A model generated the notes under the pieces. The model was not told the origin of the DNA. It ran no database searches and saw only the letters and a list, made by a program, of their open reading frames with translations. 64,000 bases of DNA, taken from assembly GCA_947561585.1 (NCBI GenBank), contig CANNZV010000930.1:151286-215285 (forward strand). Direction: 5' to 3'. Below are positions 22,360 through 33,209 of this stretch, piece by piece; position 1 is the first letter of the stretch; each line of letters begins with the position of its first letter. This DNA comes from Caprella mutica (Eukaryota > Arthropoda > Malacostraca > Amphipoda > Caprellidae). A program made the translations under genes and the position numbers.

Positions 22360-23035
22360 GTTTAATACCATTTTATAAGATATATTTAATAAAATCATTC
22401 GTTCCTAATTATTGATATTTAAATCACACACTATTTGATATAACTAATTGTATTGCTGAGTAACCATGATAATTAAAAAAATATAATTCTGAATAAAAGA
22501 AGGGTTTCTTCGCAATAGTGGAAATTCTTCAACCATCTCATTGCCAATTGTATTCAATATACAAGTTTCATATTTACTTATCTAGAATATTTAATATATT
22601 TTCTCTGTATATAAATTTATCGATCAAAGTGATCAAAAAAGATTCAAAAACTGAAATCTTTGCATTTCGAGTCTTCGTTAAAATCAATCAAAAGAAAAAT
22701 ATGAATTATGATAAAAGAAAATTAGCTAAAAATGGGTAGAAAAATGAATCAATAGAAATAGAATGCGTCATTTACGTAATTAAACAGCTACTGATATAAT
22801 AACAACCAAGAGTCTTCTATATTCTCTAAGCAATCTTAATTTATATCTTCAATTTAGTCCGTCAGTATACCTCCATATAAAATTAATAGAACAACACATA
22901 CTGCAGAGGTATATTCAATATGTTGTGTAATACTGTAGTAAATTATTCAGAATTTAGTAGGATGGAAATAGTTATTATATGGTAGTAATAGTGATACAAA
23001 TTTCACGACTGAAGTATTTATTATATTACTAATTT
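22360..23035. other. AT-rich, nothing recognised
   Basis: A 73-codon plus-strand frame (22,518-22,739) is lysine- and isoleucine-rich and shows no motif. No repeats were seen. Confidence 0.5.
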
Positions 23036-23040
23036 AACAG

Positions 23041-23262
23041 TTGTGGCTTTGGACCGCACATCAGCAGTTAGACAGTACGCATAAGTAAACAGGAACATGC
23101 ACTCATAGTATTTCTGCGAAGTTAGGACAGAGTGGAGTTACCCACTGAGCGGACAGTTTGGCTCCAATGTTGGTTTCTTGTATTGTTCTCTGACTGCCGT
23201 GTCAGAAACTCTGGCCAGCTTGATATCTGTTTCGAACCTATTCCTATTTCCAATTGGGTGGT
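23041..23262 (-). repeat. Dispersed GC-richer repeat (SINE-like), copy 1
   Basis: Matches 45,816-46,035. Shared minus-strand phrases include TAGGTTCGAA, GCCAAACTGxCCGCT and ACTCC(A/G). The GGTTCGAA box resembles a pol III B-box, but no clear A-box or tRNA-like fold was found, so SINE is only one possibility. It lies about 200 bp upstream of the candidate exon at 23,461 and could contribute promoter or 5' sequence. Confidence 0.55.
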
Positions 23263-23460
23263 TGTATCTTCATGAAAATGTTACGATAAATTTACACCTT
23301 TGATTTTCGTTCCATTTAATTTCTACCTTTTTAACATTATTTCATCAATGAAAACTAAAGTGTAATTTTTCTATTCTCCTTCACCAACACTTTCCTCCTT
23401 TCTTATATTTTTTCCTCATCTCTTTCCTTGATCTCAATTGTTCCTCTTTCCCTTCTGCAG

Positions 23461-23654
23461 ACTGAATACTTTAGCATCATGATGGCAGAATTACATTCTC
23501 ACCTCAATATAGCCTCACAAGACCAACTTAATACTGATGAGATTATTATTAGAGTACTGAAAATAACAAACATGTGCTTAGCGGTGATAGGCGTGTGTGC
23601 CCAAAATGGTTGTGTTTTTCCATATAGAGTTTTTAAAAAATATAATAGAGAGTG
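23461..23654 (+). CDS. Candidate chemoreceptor N-terminal exon
   Basis: A strong acceptor (pyrimidine-rich TTCCTCTTTCCCTTCTGCAG, ending 23,460) precedes an open frame starting TEYFSIMMAELHSH. It continues with RVLKITNMCLAVIGVCAQNG and RVFKKYNREC. A possible donor GTATGG follows at about 23,655; if it is not used, the frame stays open to 23,715. Base composition is less AT-rich than the surroundings. Insect odorant receptors begin with a similar amphipathic segment plus (L)(K)xxxxxxxxxGV(W)P before transmembrane segment 1, but the tryptophan/proline of that motif is not present here. No partner exon is certain; the candidate terminal exon at 25.2 kb is on the same strand. The exon is fairly convincing, the family is not. 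Confidence 0.45.
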
Positions 23655-23719
23655 TATGGTTTTGAGATATTTTTTATATTTATTAAGATTTTTTCGATCA
23701 TTGGTGCAAGCATGAAGTT

Positions 23720-25060
23720 TTTATGGGTAATTCGCTGATTGGTTGTCTAGGAGAAGGAGCCCAAGAGTGGGCAGAGAACTGGGCCTTTTTTAGTGGTCCA
23801 CCACCAGCTGGTTCCTCTCTCATTGCATATAATTATGAATTGAATTGAATTACATTTCTTATAATTATATCTTTGAAACTCACAACAAAAATATAAGTAA
23901 TGTAGTTCAATGTACAAGACACTTCTTGATTGTTTGAATGATCTGGCAGTGAGATTCATTTGTGCCACGCCCCTGATGCACATATTGGTCAAGTTTAAAA
24001 CATTATCTCACAAAATTAAACAACAGAAACAATATTTTTAAAACTATATTCTTAGTGATACTAACCTTTCAATATTTATTTATAACAAAGCGTGATAATT
24101 ATTTAAACAATGAATAAATCTCTGTTGAAAAATATCCACTAAACTCGGGAGAGTTTGCAATAATCTTCAAAGATTGAATCATTATTCATTATCCATCATA
24201 TTTCAAAAATCAATTTGTTTTTCAGTCTAATTCTATGAATGCTTAACTGAATATTCCCAACTCAAAATATCCCTAAATAAAAAGTTATTTAAACAACTGG
24301 AACGAATCCACTTAAACGATGAAATTTATTTCTCTTACAATCAAAACATTCCGTCAGGTGTTAACGGAGGTCTACTGTCAGATTATGAGATATCATTAAT
24401 TACCTTTCCAGAGCAGTAATCTGATTAAAATCAGGATAAATGAAATGGACAGTAATGAAATATATATGTGTGATTGAATGTTTAAAACTAACAATTGTAC
24501 ATTATTTGAATTTGGTCTTAATATGTAAACTTCAATAAGTTGCAAAGAATATTCTACCACAATGAGCATATTTTCAAACACTATAAATGCGTTTAACCCT
24601 AATCACATTGCTCTCCTAAACTGTTCCTACTATAAAGGAAAATGCTGACGATTGCAAAACTGAGTTGGATTGTCTAACTGTATCCTGTTTTTTATTATCA
24701 TTTTGTTCGAAGAACTTTTTAAAAAGTGAAGTTTCAAGCGAACAAAATTTGAACTGGGAAGAATAGGAAAATCGAGAAAAGCAAGACAAAGATGAATAAA
24801 GTCAGACTATACTCTTTAATGGAAAACCAAATGTTACAACATTTCATTTAAATATAAGTTGTTGATGTGTTTTTATGAAATATATATGTGTGTTATGTTT
24901 AAATGGTTTATTACATTGATTAGGTATTTAAAATATAATGTTTGGATGTTGTAGTTCTACTGTAGGATAATGAAGATTTTCCCAACATAACTTAAATTAT
25001 TACCTTTAAACTCGTAAAAAAGTATTTTACTTATGTGCTTCGGGATCTAGATAAATTATC
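23720..25060. other. No gene recognised
   Basis: Opposed short open frames around 23,747-23,992 and 24,396-24,581 have no motif. The phrase TGAAATATATATGTGTG occurs at about 24,457 and 24,878. Possibly intronic if 23.46 and 25.17 kb belong to one gene. Confidence 0.45.
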
Positions 25061-25166
25061 TAATTATGTACTATGAGTTCAAATCTTCAATAAACAATAA
25101 ACATATTGAATATTTATTAAAAAAGATGTTACAGGTCCCTGAAATAATTCATCTTAATATTTCCAG

Positions 25167-25266
25167 TTTCTTTTTCTGTTTTCATTTGGAGAATTTTCGA
25201 ATAATTTTAAGTAAAATAATTGTTTATGTTAGTCTTTTGAGTGTAAATGTTCAATTAAACTTTAAA
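25167..25266 (+). CDS. Possible chemoreceptor C-terminal exon
   Basis: After TTAATATTTCCAG (acceptor ending 25,166) the plus strand reads FFFCFHLENFRIILSKIIVY, then VSLLSVN and eleven codons later a stop. Odorant receptor terminal exons have the pattern F-x-L-(E)-x-F-x-x-(I/V)-(L)-x-x-x-x-x-Y-x-x-L. The match is suggestive but falls in very AT-rich sequence where F/I/L-rich frames arise by chance. No second copy was seen. Confidence 0.22.
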
Positions 25267-25279
25267 TAAAAAAAATAAG

Positions 25280-26425
25280 GATGCACCGATTAGTGGATTA
25301 GTTCACATTGAACAATAGAATGATTCGCAAGATTGATAAATTATATTTATTCTGCAAGTTTATTTGAAGTCAGATCTAAAGCTGAAAATAAACTCAACAG
25401 TAAAAAATCTATATCGACATAGATAAATTATGTTACTGTTTTTATAGAGTTATAGTATAGACTATACAATATATTACTGTAGAAATTACTTTATTTATAA
25501 GGTAACATAAGGATCATTTAATACCTTATTTATAAGGTAATTTATACATAGATCAAATAACTGGCAAGTGTATTTATTATTCCATAATATACAAAAAATA
25601 TTACATCCTTCAATAAGATTTATATTGTTATTTTTTGTATAAATATGTACTTATTGAACTACCAATTAGTAACTTTATAATATCAAACTTACAAAATTTG
25701 AGTCCTTCATTTTAAATACAGGAATTCACCAGTCTTATCCAGCAACTCATGTGGAGTCTATAGGAGAACATTTCAATTACAAAACTTCCAACGATGGTAC
25801 AACAACAATTCGTCTTTCACATGAATAAAATGTTTACCAACTTTACTATAATCAATATATTTCTGAGAGTTGATGGATTGATTTTAACACATGAATATTC
25901 AAATTCATTTGCACGGGCTGAACTGATTTTTTTGAAATTATTGAAGTTTATTATTAGGTACATCTGCATATTAACATTTTATCTAATTATCCCTTAATTA
26001 GATTCCAATTAAAATTAAGTTCAAATAACATTTATATTCATTCCTATAACTTCGGAAGAAAATATTTTTCCAATCATGTTAATTGCGAAATTGTTACATT
26101 TAGTGCGAAATGTGCATCGGTTATTATGTGCTGTACTGATAATTAATCATATAAATTTTGAATTTCTATAATTCCTAATATTTTGAAATTGCATTATTTA
26201 AATTCTACCATATTAGTAACGTTTATCATTCTTGATAACAATTAACAAAGCTTGCATTCGTATTGAATTATTCACAGAATAAAATTGCATCTCCATTTTC
26301 AAATTATTCTTAAGAGTTTTCACTGTGAAGTAATTGAATTTGTTCTGTTCTTCTCAACTAAGTTTATTTTGCTGATCTAATACACATATTTTGCTTCATA
26401 ACACCTGTTGATAATCACTTTACGG
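25280..26425. other. AT-rich; one weak exon-like segment near 25,722
   Basis: TTTTAAATACAG ending about 25,721 precedes 35 open plus-strand codons containing SYPATHVESIGEHFNY. This stretch is less AT-biased than its flanks, but no family is recognised. The rest is AT-rich without features. Confidence 0.3.
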
Positions 26426-26429
26426 ATGA

Positions 26430-26563
26430 CTAATTGTTATGACTCGGATGCTCCAGAGTCAAACAATCTTTGTACCCTTCTCTTTTCGTTTTGGAAGGCT
26501 TTCGTCTTTGAAGAATCCTTTCATCTCCCAATTGGAAAGCTTCCCAATGTGATGCGGGATATT
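26430..26563 (-). CDS. Possible terminal exon, unknown protein
   Basis: The minus strand has an acceptor (AATTCATTCCAG) followed by a 43-codon open frame to a stop. It reads EYPASHWEAFQLGDERILQR, then a lysine/arginine-rich RKPSKTKREG and CLTLEHPSHNN. Composition is balanced and hydrophilic, unlike neighbouring chance frames, so it may be a genuine 3'-terminal coding exon. I do not recognise it, and no upstream partner exon was identified. Confidence 0.3.
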
Positions 26564-26639
26564 CTGGAATGAATTGAATAGTTAAAGAAGAAACTAAAAA
26601 ATTGAATTTAATACACATTTTTAATATTCTGTTCATTAT

Positions 26640-27165
26640 TCTAATCCAATAATGTTATATAGGGATACTTATTACTTAATATCGCAAATTAGTCTAACCA
26701 TAATTTGACCGTTTATATCGCTCTAATATTCAGATGAAAAATGTATTGGAGATCAATGGTTCTAGAGTCAGGTTGAATATTTCTTTTAAGTCTTTCCAAT
26801 TATCTAGATATAATTAGTAATGAATTCGTTATGTGTTTCATGTACACAAACAGGTTGATTCAAGTCATTCAAGTCATCTATTCAAAATATATGGTATCTT
26901 AAAATTTATAATAATTTGGTCCACTAAGTATTGTAGTCTATACTACTGAGGTAAACACAGTGAAATTCCTTGATGATGAAAGGATGAGATGATGAATAAT
27001 AATTTCATGAAAACAAACTACGAATTCCTGACTTGTTTCGACTTGATTAAGTAATATATGATATTATCTTATTATAACTTATAATTCATACGATTTGAGT
27101 TTTGGAGTGTTCTATACAGTAAATATTAACCATATAATAAATAAATATCCACTTCTAATGTATTA
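26640..27165. other. AT-rich, nothing recognised
   Basis: No open frame, repeat or RNA signal stands out. Confidence 0.5.
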
Positions 27166-27172
27166 AAGTTAA

Positions 27173-27686
27173 CCCTAATGAGTTTAACGTCCTTTATAAA
27201 TTACTTTATATCTTTCACTTCATTCCTTTAAATTTATCGGCTTTTTTTACTTTGTTCCTACAAAAATATCAAATATATTTTTGTATATAAGAGTCAAAAG
27301 ATATTACAGTATCGGCGTAAATCAACGTAAATCACGAAAATGAGGTTATTTATTGTATTGTGGTGACATGTGGCAACGTATAATTACAGCTAGCTAACCA
27401 CTCAACACACTACAGTCCACGTTTTTATGGATAAGAGACACATGCGCGAGCTATGATTGGGTCAAATTCCGCCCATTCACACCTGTGAATGGGCGGAACA
27501 AAGATATAAATATTTCTCCCTATATATTCGATATTTTTGCTTGAAATTTGGTACACATAATTTTATTGTACATATATACTAACTACTTGTGAGAATCACA
27601 GTACTGTAGGTTCATAAATAAGACATGTGATTTTTAAACACATAGTCAAACCTTCTCGTGCATTCTAATAGTCTAACTCATTAGGG
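27173..27686. mobile_element. TTAA-flanked piggyBac-like MITE, family E copy 2
   Basis: TTAA lies at 27,169-27,172 and 27,687-27,690; the ends are CCCTAATGAGTTTAACGT and GTCTAACTCATTAGGG. It is 514 bp and aligns end to end with 7057-7576. A near-perfect palindrome, TTCCGCCCATTCACAC then CTGTGAATGGGCGGAA, lies at about 27,467-27,498 where copy 1 has a different sequence around CCATCCAATCAC. Confidence 0.85.
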
Positions 27687-28003
27687 TTAAGTACCTATCA
27701 TTGTAGATCAATTCATATATAATTGTTAGTTCATGCATATTTAATTCAATATTATTCACCTCAGCTTTTTCATGAAGTTCATTTCATCTGAGAGACATCC
27801 ACGGAAATGAGATTTCATTCTACTCAGGATATTTCATTCACTAAAACCCAGAAAATGTATTGTATGCAGAGTACTGTTTTAACTGAATACCATTATTTCA
27901 ATATTATTACAATGTAAAATTTTAATTTATTCTAAAAGAGAATTTGTATAAAAACATAATTGAGTGTCAATCTGTAAGAATCTTTTCGAACAGTGTGTAA
28001 ATT

Positions 28004-28303
28004 AATAAATGGATACTACAATTTTGTAGCTATGACATTAATGTTTTTTGCATTCGATTCTCCTCAAGACTTTCTACAAACTGTGGAAGCGTTTTTTTAT
28101 TTTTCAAATTGGTTTTTGAATTATTGAAATTTTTAGTGAAACAAAAAAAATTGAAAAAATATAAATTTCAAAATTCAATATTTTGAAAAATAATTCGAAA
28201 ATTATTAAATAAAATCCTTCCAGAGTTTGTAGAAAATCTTGTGGAGAATCGAATGCAAGAAACCATAATGTCATAGTTACATAATTGTAGTATCCATTTA
28301 TTC
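28004..28303. mobile_element. MITE with about 90-bp inverted termini
   Basis: The left arm begins AATAAATGGATACTACAATT and continues through GCATTCGATTCTCC. The right arm is its reverse complement (GGAGAATCGAATGC, GTAGTATCCATTTATT) with about 10 mismatches over 90 bp. The centre is AT-rich and also partly self-complementary. It is about 300 bp; no clear target duplication was seen. Confidence 0.88.
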
Positions 28304-28390
28304 TTCATTAAATTCATATTAATTCTTCAGTTAAAGTTTTGTTATGTAGAGATATATTTTACTATTTTGTGTTGCTTCGTACATTATATA

Positions 28391-29640
28391 CGGTGACCGG
28401 ACAACTCGCCGCTGGACAATTTGCCGTGGACAATTCGCCGTAAGGACAACTCGCCGCTAGGACAATTCACAGCTAGGACTATTCGCCGCCAAAACAATTA
28501 GCCGTGTGATATGTTTAACCGCCGTATACACCATCTACATATAAATATATTTTAAATATAAACTGCGTGTTTTAAATTAATTATCAAATTTTCTTTGTAT
28601 TATTTGGAAATATTTTCTTTTCAATTTCAAAAGTTGAATAAAAAGTATCTTTTTACTTGAATTATAAAAACATTGTGTGTGTTGTGAATTAAAATAAAAT
28701 TATCTTCGTTCTAATTGATAGTATTTTGCTGAAAATAATTTGCTATTGGAAAGAAAACAAGTTCAGGTGTCTTCTTTATACGTTTGATGACCTGTAAAAA
28801 TTACTTCTGTTTAAAACTAGTCCATCAGTGCAAATAAAAGGTTATTTAGCTACGAAGTCTTAGATTTTTGTCATAGGTAGGCTAATCATTAGGGTTGTGA
28901 CAATATTCATGTAAAATCTTAGATTCTGAAAATATTAAAAACGTAGAGAATTAAAGAGTACTTAATCGTTCTAAACCAGCTGTATAGAGTTTTCGGTGCC
29001 ATTTCATTCAGTTTCGTCTATGATATTCTTAATATCCATGATATTAAATGCAAATTGTCATAAGCCTAGTAATAAATTACATTTACTATCACCTCTTCAT
29101 TTTCCTCTATTTGTGAGTGCAGTCACTTGTGCCAGTGTTTCATTCCTTGGCAAGTGATTGCATCCACTAAGCAGCTTTTCTTCATCCATGAGCATTGTCA
29201 CAGACTGGTGGTTGGTGCCTTTGTTCAAGGAGTCACTTTCCTTTCTGACTACTTTTTACTTTTCCTTGAATTAAATTTCCTTCTACGTCAACTAGCTAGA
29301 AAGCCTTTTGTTTCGAAGCAGACGTTGAACACTTCTAAATTTGAATTAAATAGCTTCAATATTTTTGCGACCTGAAATATTTTCACATATATAAAAAAAG
29401 AAACAAATTAATTGAAATACTGATATTTGTCAACTACTGTTTCACTTCAATCTTGAGCGAATAAAAACAAATATTCGTTCGAATTTATAATATTTTTAAA
29501 TATATGTAAATTATGTTTACACCGGCAAAAACATGAATCACGAGGTGAGTTGTCCTGACAGCGAGTTGTCCTAGCGGCGAGTTGTCCTCACGGCGAATTG
29601 TCCGCGGCTAGTTGTCCGACGGCAAATTGTCTTGCGGCGA
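28391..29640. mobile_element. Fold-back-like element with modular TIRs, family A copy 2
   Basis: The left end has about seven GGACAACTCGCCG-type modules (28,398-28,505). The right end has the inverted GGCGAGTTGTCC modules (29,545-29,640). Its interior is colinear with 20,218-21,425 minus the nested MITE. A minus-strand interior stretch reads CNHLPRNETLAQVTALTNRG in this copy only, and no intact frame remains. Its right end abuts a Tc1-like element, and CGGCAACGAATT just beyond that element (31,000-31,011) looks like one more module, suggesting that the Tc1-like element inserted into the module array. Confidence 0.8.
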
Positions 29641-30998
29641 GCGGACAAAATATAAGGGTAGGCAAAAACAAGTTATCTAAATTTTTAGTTTCATAAAAAA
29701 TTCAAAACACACATTATTGAAATTTTGCACGTATATTCATAAAGAACTCATATGTATTCGTATGAGATTTCGAAGCATTTGGACAAATATTCTAGGAATA
29801 GTTCCATATTTTACTTCAAACACTAAATTTTGCTCTGGTCAAAAGTTGAGGATAGCCATCATAAACTTTGAAATATTTGCTGATATTGGCAATTAACTTA
29901 ATAATTTGTGAATAACTCTTTCCTATATCACTTCAATACATCTTCTACCATACAAATCGACAAATTTGGCACATTATGAAGGATTTATCCATCTTCTATT
30001 CAACCTATAGAAATGTCCACAATTCGTCCACATTTCTTGTGTTTCTTCTCTGAGTACAGTCTCCAATTATTATCCGAACAATCTCAATTCGATTGAGATC
30101 AGGACTCTGTGAAAGCCAGCTCGTTAGAGCAATTTCTTCATCTTCTAATAGAGTCGTAACTTTTTTATCTGAGTAGTAGGGCACGTTGTCCTGCTTGAAA
30201 CTCTGTAGTTGAGGGTCAGCTGCTTGTTGATAGGGGAGAGTATGATGACGAAAGAGCTGTTTTATACTTCTGTAATAAATCCTCCTTGTAGATGAAAGAT
30301 AGGACCAGGTCCAGTAGAAAAAATGACCACCAAAACCATCACACTACCTCCTCCAAAATTAACCGTTTTCTTGACGCAATTCAGAGTTAACATTTCCACT
30401 ACTTTACGTTAAATTAGACTAGAAGTGTTGAAACTACCTTGCAAGCAACTTTGAAGACTTGCATGATCTTCTCTCAGCAATGCTTTGGGAGGTCTACCAT
30501 TCTTTGGTTTGGAATCAACAACTCCATACTGCTAATGTTGAGCCACAATATGTTGCACAATCGTTTTGGACCTTAATGTGGCAATATAAATTTTTTCCAA
30601 CGACAATTAGAGACTGTATCAGAGGAATCACTTGTGGACATTTCTTGAGGATGAATAGAAGATGGATAACTCATTCATATTGTGTAAAATTATTAGAATT
30701 TTGAGGTAAAAGATGTATTGAAGTGATATAGCAGAGAAGTGTTCACAAATTATTAAGTTAATTGCCAATATCCGCGAAGATTTCAAAGTTTATGATGGCT
30801 TCCCTTAACTTTTGACCAGAGCAAAATTTAGTATTTGAAGTATAATATGGAACTATTCCTAGAATATTTGTCCAAATGCTTTGAAATTTCATATGGGTAC
30901 ATATGAGATCTATTTGAATATACATGCAAAATTTCAATGATGTGTGTTTATGAAATTAAATATTTAGAGAACTTGTTTTATATTTTGTCCGCTACTGT
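29641..30998 (-). mobile_element. Internally deleted Tc1-like transposon with about 330-bp TIRs
   Basis: The left end GCGGACAAAATATAAGGG and the right end TATTTTGTCCGCTACTGTA are inverse. Similarity continues about 330 bp inward (for example GGACAAATATTCTAGGAATA, AAATTTTGCTCTGGTCAAAA, GGCAATTAACTTAATAATTT on both arms). The right border ends in CTGTA, as in Tc1-type termini flanked by TA; the left border has lost a few terminal bases. The interior encodes degraded transposase on the minus strand. The total of about 1.36 kb is shorter than a typical 1.6-1.7 kb long-TIR Tc1 element, in line with an internal deletion. Confidence 0.88.
30085..30620 (-). pseudogene. Tc1-like transposase remnant
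   Basis: Three diagnostic pieces appear in minus-strand order. First, near 30,530-30,460, VDSKPKNGRPPKALLREDHA matches the linker after the helix-turn-helix domains. Second, near 30,385-30,285, VNFGGGSVMVLVVIF, then STGPGPI, matches the KFGGGSVMVWGC block. Third, near 30,215-30,085, FKQDNVPYYSDKK and WLSQSPDLNRIE match QQDNAPxH and SPDLNPIE. From the D of QDN to the E of RIE there are 34 intervening residues, the DD34E spacing. The region with the first catalytic aspartate is missing, and frameshifts separate the pieces, so the gene is dead. Confidence 0.88.
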
Positions 30999-31109
30999 AC
31001 GGCAACGAATTATGTTACTATTATAATAGATATTCTATAGTTATTATATTCTTACATTATTGATGTAACTAGCACATTTTAAACCGTAAATTAAAAGCAA
31101 CTCTTAAAC

Positions 31110-31220
31110 TAAAGAGAAAGAAAGCAGTCGTCACTCTTATTTCATGGAATCTCTTTTCTAGAATTCGAATGAGTCTCATAATGAGTAAGATTGGATTTAA
31201 TCTGAGAGAAAAAATGCAGA
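31110..31220. repeat. Second copy of the 4.2-kb dispersed block
   Basis: Same-strand match to 4,180-4,300 (AAAGCAGTCGTCACT, CATGGAATCTCTTT, AATGAGTCTC, GAGAGAAAAA). No shared reading frame. Confidence 0.6.
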
Positions 31221-31229
31221 CAACAATTC

Positions 31230-32810
31230 ATTGAGGATATATACTTATCTGGGGTTATTTGGTGGAATATTTCTTCACTGTAGGATAACTTTTGTTCAGT
31301 TCTTTTGTAGGGTAGTTTTTCTGTTTCTTCAAAGGATTATGATTTTTTTTAAATTACTCGTAAAATTTTTAGATGTTCACTCGACATGATTGGATACGAA
31401 ATGAAAATAAAATGGAGTATACAAAGAGAAACTATGTTGATTAGGGCAATATCTCAATAAGAACAGAAATGTTCTAGTGGTGAAATATACTTTGGTATAC
31501 ATATAATAATTCATATATTCCACTAAAGAGAATATTTTTTTCAATGAATATATCCTCCTCGTGTGGATGCAATGGAGACAAAAAGTGAGATGAGTTTGTT
31601 TGTTCTGACAATAACTCTGAGTGATTTCTGTTGTCTGAGTGGATTGGTGCGAACAAATACTTACAAATGATACTATTTCTGAAGAGAATTTTCGTGTATT
31701 TCGAAGAAGGTTGAAAAATTGTTGTAAAGTTGTTGGTATAACGTTATTTCAGATATCGGCATTATGGATGGAATATCACTTCATTACTAGGAATACCAAA
31801 TATATTTGATATATAATTATTGTAATGTTCGTATTTACCAAAAAGTTGATGTGTCAGGTTCCAGTATTATATAGGATTTTTGTTAAATAAATAAATGTAA
31901 ACAGTATTAAAAGATTAAAAATGTTAAATGATATAAAAGGATTACTGTTCTTTTCATTTATAAAACTTAGGGTTTATTTCCTTGAGGAAATAAATTCTGG
32001 AAATTGTACAAAACTCCAATAAAAAGGATTATAACTAGGTCCGTATATAAAGTTTCCATGATTATATATATATGGAATCAAAAGATGTATAGAAAACTAA
32101 ACTTTATTATAAAGTAATTAATTCATTATACAAGATACTTAATTTTTCTCAGAAATCTAAAAATCAGGATTTTTAACTATACATTGGTTCGTTATAGAGG
32201 AGTATATCTCACAACGATTCATCTCTCATTTAACATATATGTCTCACATATATTTTCTTTTATAAAAGTATTTTTGTCCATCTAATTAGCATGATGTGTG
32301 CTTATTTCTCCAAACCAGCTAAATAGCCAATGATGTATGTCGTCTGGGCAAAAGTACAGAGAATTCCAAGTCTACGAAAGCAAACAATCATCATTTCAGA
32401 TCGAAATCTTGACATCAAATCAAAAGAGTAAACAGCTCTCAAATTAAAGTTAATTGTGCTAACAATCAATTAATATATCATTTTCTTGCCTGAAGTAGAA
32501 ATAATTTTAAGTCTTTCTCTATCCTACCATTGTACACAATGATGAGAAAGTTCAACAGCAGAAATAAGTAAGAAACAATGATCAGCAATCTGCACTTTCG
32601 ACCCTGAATTTACAACCATCAGTCATTTTATGAACTACAAAACGGAGTTCTGAGCTGATTGTTCCATTCAACAATGAATGTATTTTAAAAATTAGCATAC
32701 TTAGGTTTTAATGATAAAAAATAGCATATTTTATTCCATTTTAAGAGAACTTGCTTGCATCTTTAGCCAAAATTGTTGGAACAAAAATTTAGTGTATTTG
32801 GCGATAGATC
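31230..32810. other. AT-rich, nothing recognised
   Basis: A minus-strand 60-codon frame (31,474-31,656) has no motif. No repeats were seen. Confidence 0.5.
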
Positions 32811-32819
32811 ATAGATTAG

Positions 32820-32930
32820 CTCATTGTTTGTTTGGAAGCTGCAGTGGCTAGAGTAAAGTGTCAGAGTAGAGAAACTAGATGTCTGATTATTTGTGCAGTG
32901 CCTCCAGGTCCGGAATCCAATAAATTATCG
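32820..32930 (+). CDS. Possible coding exon, unknown protein (exon A)
   Basis: This is 37 open codons between an in-frame stop (32,817-32,819) and a consensus donor, TCG|GTAAGTATAA. It reads CLEAAVARVKCQSRETRC, then ICAVPPGPESNKLS. Composition is GC-richer and amino-acid usage balanced. The donor is in phase 0. It fits an acceptor in phase 0 at 33,069, making a two-exon tail with the next feature. Not recognised; an upstream exon would be needed for a start codon. Confidence 0.35.
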
Positions 32931-33068
32931 GTAAGTATAATAGGATGTTTAAGGTTTTAACTGTGATATTGTTTAATTTTTCTATGATATAAAACTTTAA
33001 CTTGTAATGTGTATGAGCCTATATTTTATTGTTCGTTTCAGTCGCTAAGACATTTTAATAAATTTCAG

Positions 33069-33206
33069 AATCAGTTGTCAAACGCTGCATATCGTTTTCC
33101 TCACCGGCTAGCTAGGGGCAAAACTGCCCGAACACTGATAATGTATTTTTGTTTGAATAAACTAGCTATATTGAATACATGGATTATAAATAGGTGTAAG
33201 ATTTAA
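33069..33206 (+). CDS. Possible coding exon, unknown protein (exon B)
   Basis: Preceded by TTAATAAATTTCAG (ending 33,068), this frame reads NQLSNAAYRFPHRLARGKTA, then RTLIMYFCLNKLAIL and a stop at 33,204-33,206. It begins in phase 0, matching the phase-0 donor of exon A 138 bp upstream. A short intron and compatible phases are the main evidence for a small gene; a non-coding spliced RNA is also possible. An alternative acceptor (GTTTCAG) lies at about 33,042 in the same frame. Confidence 0.33.
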   Translation, partial: NQLSNAAYRFPHRLARGKTARTLIMYFCLNKLAILNTWIINRCKI

Positions 33207-33209
33207 TTA

